From Siphlonurus alternatus (lineage: Eukaryota > Arthropoda > Insecta > Ephemeroptera > Siphlonuridae), in NCBI GenBank assembly GCA_949825025.1, contig OX463779.1, forward strand, positions 31,256,359 through 31,320,358: a stretch of 64,000 nt of DNA, read 5' to 3'. The notes below the pieces were generated by a model, which worked only from the letters and a program-made list of their open reading frames with translations, made no database searches and was not told the origin of the DNA. Both the position numbers and the translations under genes were made by a program. Below, in pieces: positions 13,782 through 27,100 of this stretch; the stretch's first letter is position 1; every line of letters starts with the position of its first letter.

Positions 13782-14945
13782 AAAAGAATGTGGAAGAAAA
13801 ATTTACTGGGTAGCTGCTGTCGTGAATGAAGAAATGAAGCCATGCAGCTTAAAAGAACCACACAAGAGTGGATACAAGCTAACAAATAAAACAAACAACA
13901 ACAAAAAAAAAAAGACAAAAATATGAGTCTTAATTTATAAGACCATACCACGAAACAATCATAAAGTAAATTATGACATGGAAAGAATACGTATATAAGC
14001 TCTTTCTTCCAAATATACGGTTTTTTATTTATAACATCTATCTTTATTACTATACAGTGTTTCATATTATAACTGACAATCATCAATTGATGTTTTCTTG
14101 TTTTTTAAATATTAAAATCCCAAAAAGCTTGTCTTACATTTTTCACATTTACTGACAGTCATCTTTTCCTGTATCATATTAGTACAGTTGCTTTTAGAGA
14201 CACACGTCGGCTATAGAATGTATTCAGTATATATACCGGTGTGTTATATATGTATTAATATTGTATAATATTTTTGTATATAATACGTGTTTAACATTAT
14301 TTCTTAGGAGATTTTCCTATAATATCAAAAGTTTCAAGTTTGAAAGCGTCGTTCACAATTTACTAATGATCAACAGTATGCTTTGCTTCATTTTTTGATG
14401 ATAAATTATCTATTGTGTTTTGCACTAATGCAAAAGTAATTATTTTGAAATTATAAAGCAGTTATTTTAAAAAGAAAGTTTAAATATAGAGACACTAAAA
14501 AGAGCAAAATGGTTCTTTCTACTTTATCTTTATAACTGGTACCCAGTAACAAATAATAAGTAATTAATTTACAAGCTGCTTGATTTTTTTACTGTGAATT
14601 TTATTCAGTAAATGTTCCATTTGTCTTATAATATGTGACTACTTGGTGATTAATCGACTGTGATGGAGAGTGTGATAAAGAAAAAATACAGAATGAATTA
14701 TTCTTACTTATTTTATTTCTGAGATCAAAAATATGTTTAAACTCCTAGCAGCAAATCAATATAAAGAATTTCTAACTGTTAGAAACGCCTCCTGAATTTT
14801 ATAATACCGCCAGGTTATGACAGACAAACAATAGTGCGTATGTCTCAATTAGATAAATATAATCTAAGATACCTGACAACTCGTCAAGCAGTTCACGGCG
14901 TTCACCTTTTAATGTGTAAATCTCCTAAATATCATACATCCCAAC

Positions 14946-14984
14946 CAAGATCTCTTTACTTAAAGGTTAAGTAAAGGGATCTTG
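14946..14984. repeat. Short 18-bp hairpin
   Basis: caagatctctttacttaa is followed by the 3-nt spacer agg and then the reverse complement with a single mismatch. It is too tight a loop for a typical microRNA precursor and is most likely the remnant core of a foldback element. Confidence 0.6.
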
Positions 14985-15404
14985 ATCCCAACCAACTGTA
15001 TTTTCAAAATGTGTAATCAGATATTCAGTCAATATCATTTGAACGTTTGTGTTGTTAGAACTCTCATTCAATCAATGACTACGCCAAGGAAGATGTTATC
15101 TGATTCCTAAGATCTAACACTATAATTATATGTGGCTTTATTTACAGTAACAAACACCGAATTGCGTTCTATAACTGCATGTATTTGTGTTTTCTGTACT
15201 TGATTTATGTCTGCATTGTGTATATTTCTAATTTTATTTGTACTCTATTAAATTTGTGTTTAATATAAAAGACTTAAATATAATATTATTTCAACATTTT
15301 AAGTTATAAATTCATAAATAAAGTTCTGGATATATATTTTTTTTTAATTTTAACATTTATTAATAATTATTTCACTTAATACATAGATGTCATAGATACA
15401 TAAA

Positions 15405-15407
<3 letters not shown>

Positions 15408-15490
<83 letters not shown>
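15408..15490. repeat. (TTA)n microsatellite
   Basis: About 83 nt of TTA trinucleotide. The poly-asparagine frame on the minus strand is an artefact of the repeat. Confidence 0.98.
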
Positions 15491-15557
15491 TAAGGTGAAA
15501 ATAACATGTAAAAGCGCCAACAGAACAAGCGCTAAAGAGTGGCTGTAAGCCAAATTT

Positions 15558-15558
15558 A

Positions 15559-15589
<31 letters not shown>

Positions 15590-15590
15590 G
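15558..15590. repeat. Poly-A followed by (AC)n
   Basis: A run of about 17 A is followed by eight AC units. This resembles the tail of a retroposed sequence, but no body can be recognised next to it. Confidence 0.7.
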
Positions 15591-18500
15591 AAATTACTCT
15601 AACAAAATTATGATAGAATCAATACACAATAGAGATACCTTTTTTAGTAGCGTATTAATCAATTTAATACATATGAACTCTCCATATAAATTAATACGAA
15701 TAATCTAAATATTTGAGCTGTCATATTTATCTTGGATAAAAACGATTTTTTTCACCACACATTATAATTAATGCTGTAGTGTGGTAGATTTATATTTGTT
15801 TATTTTTTTGAAAAATTATCACAACGGCATCAAATGTTGATGTTGACGATTATTATTATCATATGAATATAAATGAGCTCGTTATTACAATTCGAATTTT
15901 TTGCTCGTATTTTATTCCTGCAATTATTCCTATAATGGACTCATTAATTATGTCATCATGTCATTTAGGAAAAGAGTAAAAAGCGTTATATTACTTTGAT
16001 TTATATTAGACTAATTTTAGGAAGTAACATCAAATCCTGATTGCTTTCCTGTGATTACAGCGATGAACCATTGGTTGTTTCCCACAGTAAAAATATGTGA
16101 ATTTTATCAACGTAACGTGTTCATAAAGATTAACAATGAAAAAAAAAATGCATTGCACATCGTCAAATTTTTTGAAAGTACTTTTTATTCATTATTTTTA
16201 TAAATTTTCCTTACCTGTCGGTCTTTTTTAACAAAATATTGCCATAATTATTTTACAAGTCAACAATTTGTTATACATCATGATTTTTTCTTTCCTTTCT
16301 TTTCATACGATCTGAATCGTTAAGAATTTGAGATGACAAGAAAATCATTTCTCATATCCGTGGGTTTCATCTTCATCAATGCTTTAGTAATTTTTCAACT
16401 TGTACTCAAGGAAAGAAGTGGGGGAAGGAAGAAGAAAAAATTATTTTATGAATTAATAATATCATTTCTTATACTGTCATAAAAATGAATAAAATATTTC
16501 TGTCTTAATATATTTTTTTATTAATTAAATATGAGTTTAAAAAACTTTGAAACTTGATCTCTCCCTCCACGTCTTGTTTCTTCAATGATTAAGTCAGTGT
16601 CTCTCGGGAATAATGAATAATTATTTTCTCTTCTATGTTCGTTTAAGTGCAGCAAATGTGAAGTATAGTTTCATTTAATGATTTTTAAAACTTTATTTAC
16701 TAAATTTAAATAATTAATCAACTGGATTAAAATTTGTTCGTCTCGTAGTGTTATTAAAAATAAATAAAACATAGCTGAGAAAGATTCTTCTAATTCATGA
16801 AATTTTAAAGATATCTTTAAATATTTTTTTTATTGATTTTCTTCTACTAAATATCATTAATAAAACAAAAATAACATAATTATTTTATATAGTTACATGA
16901 ATAACTTTTTGCTATATCCTCGCTTTTATAAATAATTTTTATAATTATTTATAAAATATTAATTCTGATGTATATTCAAGTTTTAAGTAAGACGTTTGAA
17001 CACACTAATTTAATGCTGCAGAAAATGTACTGTATTTTATATTATTGGTAAAAATATGAACCTAAATTAAGCACTAAAACTTGGATATTTTATTTGAGTT
17101 TGAGTGTACCTGTGTTCCTCCATTACAGTGTCATCTTTCTTCAGTGTCAGACATATATGTCACTTTCCATTTCCTGTTTCACTTCAGTTGGTTGAGAGCG
17201 ATATTCGATTTTTATTCTCATGTTTAAATTTAAGCTGTCAAAATAGAAAATATATAAAACTTTCATGAATATTTTTTCTCAGTATAAATATATTTATAAA
17301 GAACAATAACTTACTTTAAATAATATTACATTATAATAACATAAATCGATATTTTGTATTGTATATTTATTTACATTATTTTTTAAGGCTTTTTCTTCTA
17401 TCATAACATAAAAAAAAGGGCGTTGAATATTGGAACAATTGAAAAACACTCAATCATTTGTGTACCACGTATATACATCATATACAGTATATTTTGCATA
17501 TTTTACGAAATGGTTATATACATTGCTTATTTTTAAAGTTGATGTACAATACAATAAAAAATTACCATTTGTACTAAAAATAAAAAATTGGTGTAAAAGA
17601 CAAAAAAAAATTAAACACGTTTTTTCATAATTAATATAAAATATTAATAAAAAAAAGTCAGAAAAAGAAATCGGAATTAAAAAAGTAATAAAACTGAAAA
17701 TAGAATTATAACTAGCGGCGACATGTTTTTTGAAGAAAATAAATATAATTTTTAATTATATGTCGTTGATTACCAATTATTTATTTTCTTAACACCATGA
17801 TGTAAAAGTCATGAATGCTCCAATTGTATTGTTTGTTTTTTTTTTTCAAAAATCGTTAAACCGAAGAGAAGCAAAAGGAGTTTCTTCTTTAAAAACAAAC
17901 TTTTTAACGAAGCTTTAATATACGTATACTATATTTTATGAAAGATATTGTGTTTCTTTGTTATAGTATATTTTCTTTGTTTATGTTCCACGAGCAATAT
18001 TAACATGGTTTGTGAATTAGCAAAGAGGATACAAAAAATATAATGTGGTCACTTACAATTTTGGGGAGTTTTTTTGTGAGGCGATTTCCAATATTATATT
18101 TCACGAGCGGTGTTTTTTTTTTTTTTTTTAATCAACACAATTTTCAATTTTCCACAACATTATTTTTTAAACCTATCTGTAATATCATCGACCAAAGGTC
18201 ACAAGGCAAGATTAAGTGTTTGCCAAAACATGGTAAAAATAATCAGCCTGGTAAGATTTTGCTGAATACCCACTCTGTTACTAGGTGGAACAAGTTGTGA
18301 AGCCTCATGGCATTATGATTTTGAAATGTCTCGAGTTATACAATTTCATATGAAACGCAGAAAAAAATGTTTATTTAATAACTATTTGAGTGAAAATGTT
18401 TGCAACAGTTGAGTAAAATTTAACTAAAAATAAAAAAAAAGTCATACGGAGCAATTTGAAGTTTTATAACCATCGATAAGTTTTTTAACTTCCTCAAGTT

Positions 18501-19315
18501 AATTAAATCCTTCTATAACTTTATAACAAACTTTTATTTTCTGAAAGTTATTTATAACTAACTAATGCTATGATTAATTTAACATTTTATCAGATATTAT
18601 CTGATTTTTCATCTTAAATATTCTTTTAACGAATATTTAAAAAAAAAAATTAATCTATTACATAAAAATTATTCCTGTAAAATTATCTTAATAATACATT
18701 ATTATGACATATGAATATATTACCATAGTAAGATAAGTAAATTAGACCTTTTAAAAAAACAAGTTTGAAATATGAACGTCGTAAAATTTGCCTAACTATT
18801 ATCTAGTTCCAGTTGCAGTAATTCTCTTGTACCACAGGTTTTATCACGTAAATCACAGGGCTTCTTTTTTATACACGGAACTTGGGTAAGCCTTTTTTTA
18901 TTTTACTTTTTTTGGTGATCGTTGTGCGAACACTAGAATAAATCCTGACTCCCACAAGAAAAAAAAGCATGCTTGTCATGTGAACGAAAGTCACATAAAC
19001 GGCTTTGAGGTTTTTTTCCACTTGAAGTGTCTGACGTTGCAAATCAAGAGTGTTTTATTTTTTTTAAACATCTCTTTTGTTACTACTTTCTTTGTGGCTT
19101 TATACACTCCAACAAACATCATATTCTCACCAGTCGTAACCGGAAATGCAAATTACAGAAATCTTTATATTGATTTTAAAAATACTGTTTAATGGTAAGT
19201 ATCCACCTTGACGTCATTGTACTTCACATCATTGCATTACTACCAAGAAAATATTGGGAACAATTAAAATCCTATAATACACGGAGCAATTTTTTGATCA
19301 CTCATTCACTACTTT
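15591..19315. other. AT-rich non-coding stretch
   Basis: I see no gene, RNA or element that I can support. Open frames such as 17430-17630 and 18043-18300 are short, AT-biased and without recognisable motifs. Confidence 0.5.
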
Positions 19316-19413
19316 CATGATGGTGTTTAATACGAATCCTTTGACGACGCCTCATAAGAATAACATTATCCGTCGTCAACGAATACGTAGTAAACAACAT
19401 CATGTAAACAAAG
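19316..19413. repeat. Degenerate inverted repeat, probable decayed MITE
   Basis: The left arm catgatggtgtttaatacga continues to ttgacgacg at about 19349. The right arm, read on the minus strand, is catgatgttgtttactacg and continues to ttgacgacg, so the arms match with several substitutions. The sequence just outside the left arm (ataatacacggagcaatttt) resembles the termini of family C, so this may be an old relative. Boundaries are uncertain. Confidence 0.5.
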
Positions 19414-19419
19414 TGATAG

Positions 19420-22400
19420 TTAACTCCTTAAATAAATCCTGTTAGCAAGTTAAGAATTAGATATTGATACTAACCTTCTAACCCTGGCATTAAAATTTTA
19501 AATTTTATTATCAGTTTAATTTCAGTTTATTTGAAGAGTCTAAAAAAGTCTCAAAAATTTCGCAGTTTTAGTCTGACTTCGGAGTGAAAAAATCTGCGCA
19601 GAAATTTTGCGCGTCAGGAAATTAAAATTTACATATCTTCAGCAAACGAACATTCTTCAATTAGAACATGGCTGCCAAACCGGCAAGGGGATGCTTCCTT
19701 CTTAAATAAGGCTTGAAATCATATAAAAGTTCTGCCTACTTTTAGGTAAATCTTTCGTTAACTATTCTACTGCATTTTGGTTGACACATATTAAGAATTT
19801 AATCCCTTTTGTAACTTTTGTTGCTTCCTGCTGTCACATAACCTACAAAGTTTTTCTTATTCAATGAAAACTTCTTTTTTTTTCACTACAAAGGAAATTT
19901 GTTTTCAAAGCAAAACCTTTTTTATAATATTAAAATTTCAAATTTTCTTACCTTTTCTTTCCTTTTTTCCCCCCATTTCCTATTGCTTTAAAAAACATAT
20001 CGAGGCAAAACAAGTACTTTAAAAATATTTTAAGTATAAGTAAAAATTCAGAAATATTTTGTTTCTTTTAAAATATATATAACAACATTAACAACTTGAG
20101 TGAAACAAATTGTTACAAACAATTTATTTCTGAGGTGTTTACGTGAAATACAACATTTATGTGAATGGAGGGTTTAACATACTTAAACATTTTAACACAA
20201 GGAGAATGTGAATATTCTCTCTCTTTCTCACTAATTCATTTCTCATCAAGTAATAGAATGACTCTCCACCCTCCATCTCAGAGTTTCATGAAACGACAAT
20301 CTCCATTGAAGATTTAAAGCATTACACATTTCTCCTTATATCAATATTTTATAATATAGCCACTGCCACTGGATTATGAAACTCCCTTATCAGAACATTA
20401 TTTTACAATTGTAAATTTCTTAAAATATTTTAATTCCATTTGAAGAATAATATTTAATATTAGGTTAATATTGTTGTTTTAATTAAATGAAGAAACTTTA
20501 GTAATTATATTCTAGAATGACTCCGTATTGTATAAACAAATATAATTAATGTTTTCTCAAGATTATATTATAATAATATTATACATTACAGTGTAAAATA
20601 TATTACCCCTATCCTCTCTGTGAATATGGATTTATCAACAACCTTAATAACAATGCACAACAGAGTATCTAGCAATTAATTTAATTAATTTTCATTTATT
20701 CAACACAGACATTTTCATTGAATTCAATATTTTTAATAACTACTCGATACACTAGCACAAAGGATCCTTTGTGTAGAAGCTAACAACAAGCTTCAAAAAT
20801 TAAGTTTTTTGTAATTTTGTAATTTTGATAGTATGTAATAACTAAAGAATTAATAATATTATAATTACAATATTTTTGCACATAATTGAACACTGAGAGT
20901 TAGGGCAGCACATTCTAGCGCTCAGTAAGGTATACCGTACTAACAAAAATAAAAAGGTTTATAACAGTGTATAAAAATGAAAAATTATAAATTATACTCT
21001 TCAAATTAAAAAAACAAAAAAAAAACATATATTTTGACTCAACAATTAAAAATATCATGTTTGGTATAGATTTAATTGAATTTGTTAACAAATTCCGTGC
21101 CAGACGTTACACATTATAGATGTGTAAAGGATGAGCTGAAGATGTAATTTTTCAACTAAGTAACGTTGTTACTGTGTCTCAAAATGAGGAACATTGCATC
21201 ACAGTAGGTCAAAGCTAATTCTTTAACAATGGCTTATAAAAATATATGTCATAATAATAGTTTGATAAATCACAATGAAGCACAATCAAATAGTCCACAG
21301 GGGGGAAATTTTCCTCTTGTCTTCGATATCGAGTCTGTTGTTTTTTGTTTAGTTTTGCTTTTCCTTCTGTTATTTGTTTGTTTTGCACGTTCTTATCCAA
21401 ACATTTTCTTATCAAAAGGTGCTAAGCTCCAGCTTGCTTACTCAACAAACTATGTAGGCTTATGGATATCCATTTCAGCATTGCAATATTTGAACTTGGA
21501 GAACATGAAAACTATAGTTACGACGTTGGTTTCAGATAACGTCATGTCTTCTTGTCTTCGAGGTTGTCGTAGAAATTATATCAGAATCAAAGCTACTTTT
21601 CACACTTTTGTTAAAAATATTTCTTTCAAATTTTGTTTCATTTAAAATAAATGTTAACTTTTTTTAAGATATAAATAAAAATCAGTGGTAATGGTTCTAT
21701 AAAAAAAAATCCTAATTCTAAAATACACAAAGCTTATAAATATAATACCAGCTTTTCAAAAAGCTTACAAATGTAATTCTTAACATTTATATTTTAAAAA
21801 AAAAAGAATTATAATTAACACATATTTTATACTAAGAAGAAAAAAAAAAAAAGCATTTCCTTAAGCTAAAATGAAAAGGGGAAAAATCACTTTAAGGACA
21901 TCTAATACAAAATGATGTATTATACATAAAAAAAAGTTTTTGTGGTATATTCTCAAGGTTTTACTAAAGTTTTTGGCAAGTTAGACTTTTGCTAAGGACA
22001 ACATAATGTATAAAACTTCATGCCACTGTGACATCGACAAAGCGAGAGTTGTGGTGAGAAAAAAAAAAAAAAAAAAAAGAGGGGAAGAGAGCAGAACAGC
22101 CCAGTGGGGCTTCTGCCTGGTGAGATCGGCCCTAGACCGAGAGGGAGTAAATGTAAAAAAGATGAGATTCCAATACACAGAACTCAGAATGCACGAAGAA
22201 AAAAAACACATTGTTGAAAATGCAATATTAAGTGAGGTAGAACAAAAAAAAAAGTTATTTTTTTTACGTTTGAACTATCATCATATGTAAAACCCATTCA
22301 GGTTACTCAAATATTTATTGCTAAGATATATTCAGTGTAAAATTCTACACTCTTTTTATAAGTATGTATTATTTCTATACGTTTCTTTCCGTGTAATATT

Positions 22401-23080
22401 GCAAAAAAATACCCTACACACACGAAGAAGCTTTTATAAGTAAGTTTATATTTTTTACATTTTACGTATATAATATATTATATTCATATTGGTAGAATCT
22501 CCGTACATAGTTTATATAACTTTCAACACCCAACAGTGAATGCACTTTCATGTTGGACACCAACATATATAATAGCAAGGTTGTATAATAAACAAAAGCT
22601 GTTTGTACATTATATCTATGTGTGTAGTAAAAACTTCTCATGTATGCTTCAAAACATATATAATTTCAATCAAATGTTCAAGCTACGATGAATTTTCCAC
22701 ATGCTAGATATTATTATGATATAAAATGTAATAACATGTGTTTATCTCTTGTAGTTGTTTTTATAATGAAGCTATAAAGTAAGTTGAAGCTGTCAGATTA
22801 TCCCGCTTTTGTGTAAAAATATTGTGATTGATAAAAAACTATTATGAAAATTAAAAAAAGAAAGAAAATACACTGCTGTACGTAATAAAAAAATAATATA
22901 TATTTTAATGATTAATCTATATAGCGTTAGAAAATAAAATATTATCACATGGATTAAAGTGTGTTTTTTTCTTCCTTCTACACCATATCTGATGTTTGAT
23001 TAAAATCACAAAATTGTTACTGTATTTGCAATAGTTTTTCATTATTTTTAAATAGTTCTGTTAAAGAAATAGCCGATTTA
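19420..23080. other. AT-rich non-coding stretch
   Basis: Nothing can be called with confidence. A 138-codon plus-strand frame at 21229-21645 has one hydrophobic stretch but no recognised family and no splice or promoter context. A 17-nt A run at 22062 is followed by a GC-richer patch (22080-22145) that I cannot identify. Confidence 0.5.
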
Positions 23081-23089
23081 AATGCAGGC

Positions 23090-23189
23090 CAGGCGCGGAT
23101 CCAGAAAAAAATTTGGAGGGGGAATGTCTACGTATATTGCCTATGTTAAAAACAACATTTCGCCCCTGTCCCCCCTGGATCAGCGCCTG
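23090..23189. mobile_element. hAT-type MITE with exact 8-bp target duplication
   Basis: The terminal inverted repeat is CAGGCGCGGATCCAG at the left and CTGGATCAGCGCCTG at the right. Each end is bordered by the identical octamer ATGCAGGC (23082-23089 and 23190-23197). An 8-bp duplication together with a CAG...CTG terminus is the hAT signature. The 100-bp element includes a G-rich and a C-rich subterminal run and no coding sequence. The exact duplication implies a relatively recent insertion. Confidence 0.9.
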
Positions 23190-24027
23190 ATGCAGGCTAT
23201 AATGGGGTTGCATGTCATGGTCTACGTATAGTCACTGTAACCAATTTACACGCAAACTTTTCTTAAATTTATAATAAGACATATATTTACCGATGAATAT
23301 CACAGAAAACCTTCTTGTTATAAAAGTAAAAAGAACAACTCTCGTCTTGATGCTGCCATCGGTCTCTAAGTTTATAAATTAAGTACTTTAATTATTAGAG
23401 TCTCCTCTCTAGTAGCTTTCTCTTTTTAATAGCATAGCAGGTGAATTAGTGATGACAGTAGCAGACATTGCTTTCTTTCACCTTATATTTTATGGAGCCT
23501 TGGGACGTAGATGGACCATGCTGAGCTAGCACTTTGCTCAAATACATAAAATAAACATAGCAACCAGGAAATAATGCTTGCGAAAGCGAAAATTTTCTAA
23601 CAACATTTTGTACTTTGAACAGGAACCTAGTAAAAATGGAATTTGAATTTTTATATAAAAAAAACACATATATGCAATAAAAGCAAGTTAAATTTAAATA
23701 AAATAAAACATAAGGTAAAAACCTTTGAAACGAGAGAAAATGTTTGTTATATGGCGAAGAATGTAAAAATAAGACTTCGTTTCACCAAATTTTATGACAA
23801 GCAATCCTAAGAGGGAGAATGTCGTAAAATTCTCAAGTACGGACAGCAGTTTGACTTTCATATATGTCCCAGATAATGTCTTCGGTTTTAGTCTTTTATC
23901 ACATAACATTTTGTGGTAAAATAATGTATAGTTATCATAAAACCGGTGAAATATAATGAATTTTAAGAAATCATATTAATTAATGGTTTAATTTATTAAA
24001 TTTAACACAAAAATAATTAATTTAAGT

Positions 24028-24134
24028 CAAATATAAGCGCTTGAAAAAAAATGGTTTGACCAGGAATTGAACCTGAGACCTTTGGATCAGGCTCAATTAC
24101 TCGCCCTTTCTTTTTTTTCGAACGCTTATATTTG
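24028..24134 (-). mobile_element. Foldback element with a tRNA-like core
   Basis: Arms caaatataagcgcttgaaaa and the matching cgaacgcttatatttg bracket a core that, on the minus strand, contains the RNA polymerase III B-box sequence GGTTCAATTCC (24063-24073) preceded by gagcctgatccaaaggtctc. This resembles the 3' half of a tRNA or a tRNA-derived SINE. The 5' half with an A box is not evident, so it is not a functional tRNA gene. It is best read as a tRNA-derived short element captured in, or evolved into, a hairpin. Confidence 0.6.
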
Positions 24135-27100
24135 TACTCAATTAATGGACGAAAAAAGCACATATTTTGGAATTAATTAATTAAAACGTCATCTGATTGA
24201 GTATTAAATCTTGTCTTATGGACTAAAAACGTTTAGATTATACACACGAGATGTCACTGCAACGCATATTGCATACTTTACAAAAGCCTGCTGAGCCATA
24301 GTGTTGTGTCTGCATCAGCAGCATGTAAGGGATAAAATGTAGAAAAATTTAATTATAAATTACAGACAGCAATTATTACATTTATAATATAGTTTTCATA
24401 TTATCTGCTAGTTACATAAAGAATACATACAAACTACTTTTTTGTGTCCTTAAATATACTTCTTAACAAAATCTATTTTTCTATTTTTTTTTCAATGCTT
24501 TGAAGCATACAGTTGCTCTTCAGGAGGGGAAGAGAGGGGAGGTAAACATCAGGTCGTTATCCTGTAAAAGCAGGCGACACAACAATCTCGTGGCGCTACC
24601 CCTATATAAAAATGATTAATATAATCTTGATACATCAGGACGGTCAAAATCTTTGGCAATGCAAATGCAGTCTATGGAGTGACTCAATATTGCAGGTTTG
24701 GAGGATAAATAGACTGACGTTAGTACACTATATTCTTACGTATACCAGTTCAAATCTAAATCACTTTACCTAGGAGATTTGGGTTAAAATTGTAACTATC
24801 TTTATGAAATTGCACATTTGTAACACATAAATGACGTAAAAACTTCACAGTTCATTTTGTTATATACATTTCATAGTAAGAATTATGCAATTATGTTGTT
24901 ATTACGAAAAAAACGGAGTATAAAAAAATAGAGTATAAATGAATAACAGTAAAAAATTACGATACAATATAAGGTTGAAACATTATAAGGTTGTATCAAG
25001 TATAAGAAAATAATGTAAGCTATTATAGACGTTATAGTGGTATCGTTTTAAGACATGTTGACATCTTATATGAGAGCAAGATAAAAAAATTTCAGGGATG
25101 TGCACATAGTAAAAGTTAATACAAATTGTTTTATATAAAACATAATGTCTTTTCTATGTGCCACAAAATTTATTGAATGTAATTTCTTTGACTATATTGT
25201 TTTAGATTTCAGACCACAAGTAATCAACTTCTCTTTTTCTATCTTTTGTGGCGCCAACATAAACGATTCCATATACACACATGACTAGTATATATTTTTA
25301 TTTTTTTACAATTCCATTCTATTTTGAGCAAGCAATTTCTTGATCTTTCGGACATTCGTCTTCAAATATCGCTTCCTTTCTCCCCTACCCCCTTTTTCCT
25401 ATTATACGCATCCATATCTATGTGCCAAGTTTAGAGTAGGCATGTCAACCGTTAATCTTAAAGTTCATCCGATAAGGAGAAAGAAAATTGAAAAGAAAGC
25501 AATTTTGCTTTGATAATCTAAAGCTTACAAATAAAAATTCAAATAGTATTTTTTAAAAAAAAGTAGAATTCTTTAGTGTATAAAAAAATAATATTTAATG
25601 TATAGATGTTTTTTTTTCTACAACAACAGTAAAGTCACATGTAAAATTCAGATGGCAAGCAATCAGAATTTCTATTGTATAAACATCAAACAAATATATT
25701 TTTATTTTATGTTTGGCACGTAAATATGATGGTAAAAATGTTCAAATAAGCACGTTTTTTTATTTATATATTTTGTTTCCTTTTAACTGCTCCCGCATAT
25801 ATTTTATTTTTAATAATAGTAAATTGAAAAAAAAAAAAATCAAATATATCATTAAAGCATTTCTTTTGGCAAATCTATAGTAAATCTGATTGTTAAAGAA
25901 AGCATATCGGCTAGTTATATATTTCCAAGTTTATATTTCTACAGAATTAATTTCATAATAAAAAAAAGTAGAGAAGATCATATATTTATTTTTATATTAT
26001 TAACATCAAAATACGTTTATTGCCTTAAAATTTCCAGTGATTGCATGCAATGAGAGATATTATGCATGCAAACTGCATTGCTCTACTTTGCATAATTTTC
26101 CTGTTTGTATAGTAATTATAGTCAAGTAGTTGGTATTTATACTAATATGCATTTAATTTACTTTCTTCATACATTTTTTAAAGTTACGATAATTGCAGAA
26201 CATATCATATGGAAATTTCTTTATAAAAACAGAGAATAACAACAGTGATAATAATTCTATTAATGTCTGGACAAACAATTAATAATTATGTAAATTTGGT
26301 TAAAATATCTGTAATTATATGGCACTGTCAATGAACTATGAGTATATTAATAAGCTAGTTCACCTTTAATTAAGGTTAAATTTATACTGTTAACTAAATC
26401 AGATTTAATTCTGATAATCAATTATTTGCTGTGATTAGTCATCCATTCAATTGCAACCATCTGGACCAGTGAATTCTTTGAACATGGACAAGCAAAAGTG
26501 TATTTTTAGTAGAAATACAACTGGTGAATACTAGCTGTTGTTTGTATTGATATTATATATATACACACACATAATTATAAATATAAAACTCACATACATT
26601 CTTAATTAAGATTATCATGTTTCGAGTACACCCACTGAGGTGAGAGTTGTGTTCTTTTATCACGTGCAATATCTACATAATCAAAACCAGCCTCTAATAT
26701 TGTTGATCAGTGTGTTAATTAATTACATCTTAATGAAATAATTCATTAAGAAACTAATTAGTTCACTGTGCTAGTTTAGAACTTGCAGCAAACGCGATAG
26801 AAGAACTTGCCTCTAAATTAATTGAATTCTCGTCGTAATGGGGACGTTGCAAATGTCGATAGTGCCCCTTGATAAGAAAATTTCTTTCTGCGTACACTTG
26901 CGGACATTCGAAATGTCAACCTTGCTTCACTTTGGGGTAGTAGGAAAGGCGTCTGTGCTCAAGTTTTAACATATTATCACTACCTGTTGGGGATGCGGAA
27001 TAACCTAATTTGGATGACTCTCAGTCCTTTCAAATCTGCATTATAATTATATTTTTACAACTAAAAATTCTAGTAAAAATTGGACAACGTTTCTCACTGG

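Noticed and set aside
14946..14984. microRNA precursor
   Set aside because: A 3-nt loop and 18-bp stem do not fit precursor geometry, and no known seed was recognised.
15350..15586. Poly-asparagine frame
   Set aside because: Translation of the TTA trinucleotide array.
21229..21645. 138-codon plus-strand frame as a membrane protein
   Set aside because: One hydrophobic run only, no homology I recognise, no promoter or splice context; length is possible by chance in 64 kb.
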